Part shown: one piece after another, positions 5,708-8,196 of the stretch
Numbering within the stretch: position 1 is the stretch's first letter
Layout of the letters: each line of letters opens with the position of its first letter
Source of the DNA: a bacterium
GTDB lineage: Bacteria; UBP15; UBA6099
Assembly (NCBI GenBank): GCA_029573925.1
Contig: JAKQBV010000024.1
Coordinates: forward strand, 1-8,196
Length of the DNA: 8,196 nucleotides
Reading direction: 5' to 3'
Program-made: the position numbers and the translations under genes
Notes under the pieces: generated by a model
What the model was told of the DNA's origin: nothing
Database searches by the model: none
The model's input: only the letters and a program-made list of their open reading frames with translations

Positions 5708-7342
5708 ATGACAGAAAAGACTTATAGGATAGATATAGAGGGCAGGGCGGCTGTCCGGGCGAGGCCGGGGGATACACTGCTTGAGGTTGCGGCGGAAGCC
5801 GGGCTTGAGGTGTCCGCAGATTGCGGCGGAGCGGGGACGTGCGGGAAATGCCGCGCGCGAGCCGGGGGGTTGTTGGAGCCTCCTTCGGACGCTGAAAGGA
5901 AGCTTCTTTCGGCGCGGGAGATTGAGTCCGGGGTCAGGCTGGCGTGCCAAGCGAGAATATCGGGCGATGCGGGCGCGGTATTTGAGGGCAACGCGGTTTC
6001 TTCAGAGATAACTGATTTCTGCATGGAGTATGAGCCGCCGGATTCGGGGCGAGGGCATGCGCCGGACAGCGAGCGCGGGTTCGGGCTTGCCATCGACATA
6101 GGCACGACCACGTTGAACGCGCGGCTGGTGGATTTGGAGACGGGGCGGGCGGCGGCGAGCGCGGCGAGCGCGAATCCTCAGAGGATTTACGGAGCGGACG
6201 TGGCGAGCAGGTTGAGTTTTGCGGTGTCCGGCGGGCTTGGGGCGCTCAGGAGCGGCCTTCGTCGGCGTGTCTCCCGAATGGTCGAGTGGCTGGCGGAGCG
6301 CGGCGGCGTCGAAGCCGGAGCGGCGAAGCGCTCGATCGTAGTAGGCAACCCGACGATGCTGAGCGTCTTTTTCGGATACGACCCGTCAGGCATCGGAGCG
6401 GCTCCGTTCACTCCGCCTTTCACAGGGACGGCTGCGGCGCTTGCGCGGGAGTTGGGAATCCCGGCGGCTGAAGGAGCGGTGGCGGAGACGCTTCCGGTTG
6501 TGGCCGGGTATGTCGGCGCGGACGCGGTTTCGGCGGCGTTGAGGGCGGGGTTGCACAGGCCGGGCGGGCCGCGCCTGATGATAGACCTTGGCACGAACGC
6601 GGAGATGGTTCTGGCTGCGGGCGGAGAGATATGGGCTTGCGCGGCGGCGGCGGGACCGGCGTTCGAGGGCGCGCACATCAGTTGCGGGTCGACTGCGCGC
6701 GAGGGCGCGGTGGACACGGTGATGCTGTCGGAAGACGGGACGCTGGCGGTAGGAACAATCGGCGGGGCGGCTCCGGAGGGCCTTTGCGGGACGGGGCTTA
6801 TAGACGCGCTGGCGGTTCTGCTGGATTCGGGCGCTCTGGCAGCATCGGGTAGATTGACCGCGCCGGAAGACGGCCCGATTGCGGATCGTTTGAGCGGCGG
6901 CGACCTCGGCTCTCAACCCGAGTTCCACATCGTCAGGCCCGGAGAAATGGGCGCGCGGCGGCCTGTTTCCATTACTCAGCAAGACATCAGAGAAGCACAG
7001 CTTGCCAAAGGCGCGATTCTGGCAGGGGCTGAAACCCTCATGGCAGCCGCAGGAGTGGACGCCGCTTCCCTTGAAGCCGTCTATCTGGCCGGGGCTTTAG
7101 GCTACAGCCTGAACTCGAAATCCGCTATCCGAATCGGACTTCTTCCGGGCGCAAGGCCGGAAATCGTAAAATTTATAGGCAACGCCGCGCTTGACGGAGC
7201 GGCGGACGCTCTGGTGTCCGCAAAAGCGCGCGAAGACGCGCGCCTTTTAGGCGACAGCATCAGGTATTTCGAGCTTTCGTCTGCTCCGGGCTTCGCCGAC
7301 AGGTTTGCCGCTGCAATGGCGTTTCCTGCAAATTTACATTGA
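5708..7342 (+). CDS. RACo-type ferredoxin/ASKHA protein (reductive activator of corrinoid proteins)
   Basis: Proteins of this family use ATP and a 2Fe-2S centre to reduce inactive cob(II)alamin to the active cob(I) state in corrinoid methyltransferase systems. From the ATG at 5708 the protein has 544 residues. A ferredoxin domain (about 1-95) has cluster ligands C39, C45, C48 (CGGAGTCGKC) and C80. An ASKHA ATPase-fold region follows: AIDIGTTTL (128-136), the MIDLGTNAEM phosphate loop (291-300), the family signature GPAFEGAHISCG (316-327), SITQQDIREAQLAKGAI (421-437) and LAGALGYSLN (460-469). An in-frame GTG at 5612 would add 32 residues that do not look like the family. That stretch lies upstream of the promoter, and the ATG is preceded by GGTGGA, so I prefer 5708. 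No corrinoid protein or methyltransferase gene is in the window, so the partner is unknown. Very GC-rich codon use, like the flanking genes. Confidence 0.88.
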   Translation: MTEKTYRIDIEGRAAVRARPGDTLLEVAAEAGLEVSADCGGAGTCGKCRARAGGLLEPPSDAERKLLSAREIESGVRLACQARISGDAGAVFEGNAVSSEITDFCMEYEPPDSGRGHAPDSERGFGLAIDIGTTTLNARLVDLETGRAAASAASANPQRIYGADVASRLSFAVSGGLGALRSGLRRRVSRMVEWLAERGGVEAGAAKRSIVVGNPTMLSVFFGYDPSGIGAAPFTPPFTGTAAALARELGIPAAEGAVAETLPVVAGYVGADAVSAALRAGLHRPGGPRLMIDLGTNAEMVLAAGGEIWACAAAAGPAFEGAHISCGSTAREGAVDTVMLSEDGTLAVGTIGGAAPEGLCGTGLIDALAVLLDSGALAASGRLTAPEDGPIADRLSGGDLGSQPEFHIVRPGEMGARRPVSITQQDIREAQLAKGAILAGAETLMAAAGVDAASLEAVYLAGALGYSLNSKSAIRIGLLPGARPEIVKFIGNAALDGAADALVSAKAREDARLLGDSIRYFELSSAPGFADRFAAAMAFPANLH

Positions 7343-7396
7343 GCCGCATGTCCGGCCCGGGCGGCTTTGAAGGGCTAGCGCGCCCCGAACGCGCTA
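7342..7396. terminator. Convergent hairpins between the RACo-like and ABC permease genes
   Basis: AGCCGC (7342-7347) pairs with GCGGCT (7361-7366) and is followed by TTT. TAGCGCG (7376-7382) pairs with CGCGCTA (7390-7396) around a 7-nt loop and overlaps the permease stop codon. Two stems between convergent genes fit transcription termination in both directions, but neither has a long T tract. Confidence 0.35.
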
Positions 7397-8196
7397 CGAT
7401 AGTTTCTTGCTGAACCGCAACGTGCTGAGCGAGAGTATGGCCGCGCCGTATACTGCCAGCGCGAGAGCTTGGCTCCACAGCGACGACAGATCCGCTCCCC
7501 TCAGTATTATCCCTCTGAGAATTTCGATGAAGTACGTCAACGGTATGAGAAAACTGAAATAGTATATTATTGCGGGCATGGATTCTCTTGGAAAAACGAA
7601 ACCGGACAGGAGAACGGACGGCAACATCACGAGCAGAGCCATCTGCATGGCCTGCGCCTGATTCTTAGCCGCCGTCGAGATCAGCAGCCCCAACCCCAGC
7701 GCCGTAAACAGGAAAACGAAGCACATCAGCAACAGAAGGCCGATATCCCCGTTGACTCGGACCCCGAACACGAACCTCATAAGCGTCAGGACCACGCATA
7801 TCTCGAAGAACCCAACGAAGGCGTAAGGGACAAGTTTCCCCAGCATCAGCCCGCCGCGCGACAGCGGAGTCGCCAACAGCGTTTCTATAGTGCCGTTTTC
7901 CTTCTCCCTCACCACGGCGAACGCGGTCAGGAAGACGGTTACGATCTGCATGATAAGCCCGACAAGGCCGGGCACAAAGAAGTTGGCGCTCTTCAGGTCG
8001 GGGTTGAACAGAACTCTCGGCCGGGCGTCGACCGGGAGTTTTTCGATGTCAACGCGGCCCATCTGTTTGACAGACTGCATGAGGCCGACCGAGTTGACGA
8101 CATTCACCGCCTGCATCGCCACCGTCGAGTCGGAGCCGTCCACAAGGGCCTGAAAACTCGACCCGCTCCCGTTGAGAGCGCCCGCTGTGAAGTCCG
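7394..8196 (-). CDS. ABC-2 type transporter permease, C-terminal part (cut by window edge)
   Basis: Membrane subunit of an ABC exporter of the ABC-2 family (the class with YhhJ/YbhR-like and drug-export permeases). The frame stays open to the window end, with 266 residues visible. The GTG at 8143 is not the true start, because the 17 codons above it read on in family style into ALVDGSDSTVAMQ. After that partial extracytoplasmic region come five or six hydrophobic segments. The cytoplasmic hallmark REKENGTIETLLATP sits between the first two, followed by GKLVPY, then NQAQAMQM, and FPRES before the last segments. The missing N-terminus should hold the first membrane helix and the rest of the periplasmic domain. 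Partner genes (ATPase, a second permease, a membrane-fusion protein) would lie to the right, outside the window. Substrate unknown. Confidence 0.88.
   Translation of the reverse strand, partial: DFTAGALNGSGSSFQALVDGSDSTVAMQAVNVVNSVGLMQSVKQMGRVDIEKLPVDARPRVLFNPDLKSANFFVPGLVGLIMQIVTVFLTAFAVVREKENGTIETLLATPLSRGGLMLGKLVPYAFVGFFEICVVLTLMRFVFGVRVNGDIGLLLLMCFVFLFTALGLGLLISTAAKNQAQAMQMALLVMLPSVLLSGFVFPRESMPAIIYYFSFLIPLTYFIEILRGIILRGADLSSLWSQALALAVYGAAILSLSTLRFSKKLS

Overview
The window comes from a GC-rich bacterial chromosome, probably an envelope-bearing (Gram-negative-type) organism: two proteins carry Sec signal peptides (a ceramidase-like hydrolase and a periplasmic-type binding protein), and there is a two-transmembrane sensor adenylate cyclase. 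No rRNA, tRNA, CRISPR array, phage or transposase gene is visible, and taxonomy cannot be fixed from this sequence. An array of short covarying palindromes at the left edge, the orphan corrinoid-activating ASKHA protein and the ceramidase-like enzyme would suit an uncultured environmental lineage, but that is a guess.

Layout. Positions 1-240 are AT-rich intergenic DNA: three evenly spaced 18-bp palindromes, an A7/T7 hairpin, and a promoter and ribosome binding site for the first gene. 241-1611 (+) encodes a secreted neutral ceramidase-family hydrolase. 1719-2696 (+) encodes a two-module VOC (glyoxalase/dioxygenase fold) protein with its own extended -10 promoter. Converging on it, 5495-2734 (-) is a two-gene operon: a PhnD-like substrate-binding protein followed, with an ATGA overlap, by a membrane class III adenylate cyclase with a large extracytoplasmic sensor. 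5496-5707 is a divergent promoter region. 5708-7342 (+) encodes a 2Fe-2S/ASKHA protein of the RACo type (reductive activator of corrinoid proteins). Converging on it from the right is the C-terminal part of an ABC-2 exporter permease, 8196-7394 (-), cut by the window edge.

How the parts may work together. The most suggestive unit is the binding protein plus cyclase. No transporter permease or ATPase lies between or beside them, the two reading frames are translationally coupled, and the cyclase has about 275 residues outside the membrane. This fits a periplasmic ligand sensor feeding cAMP production. The divergent promoter region holds a sequence close to the CRP consensus (TGTGA-N6-TCTCA), centred about 63 bp upstream of the inferred transcription start of this operon. 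That raises the possibility of cAMP feedback or of co-control with the RACo gene. The other genes look like independent single-gene units.
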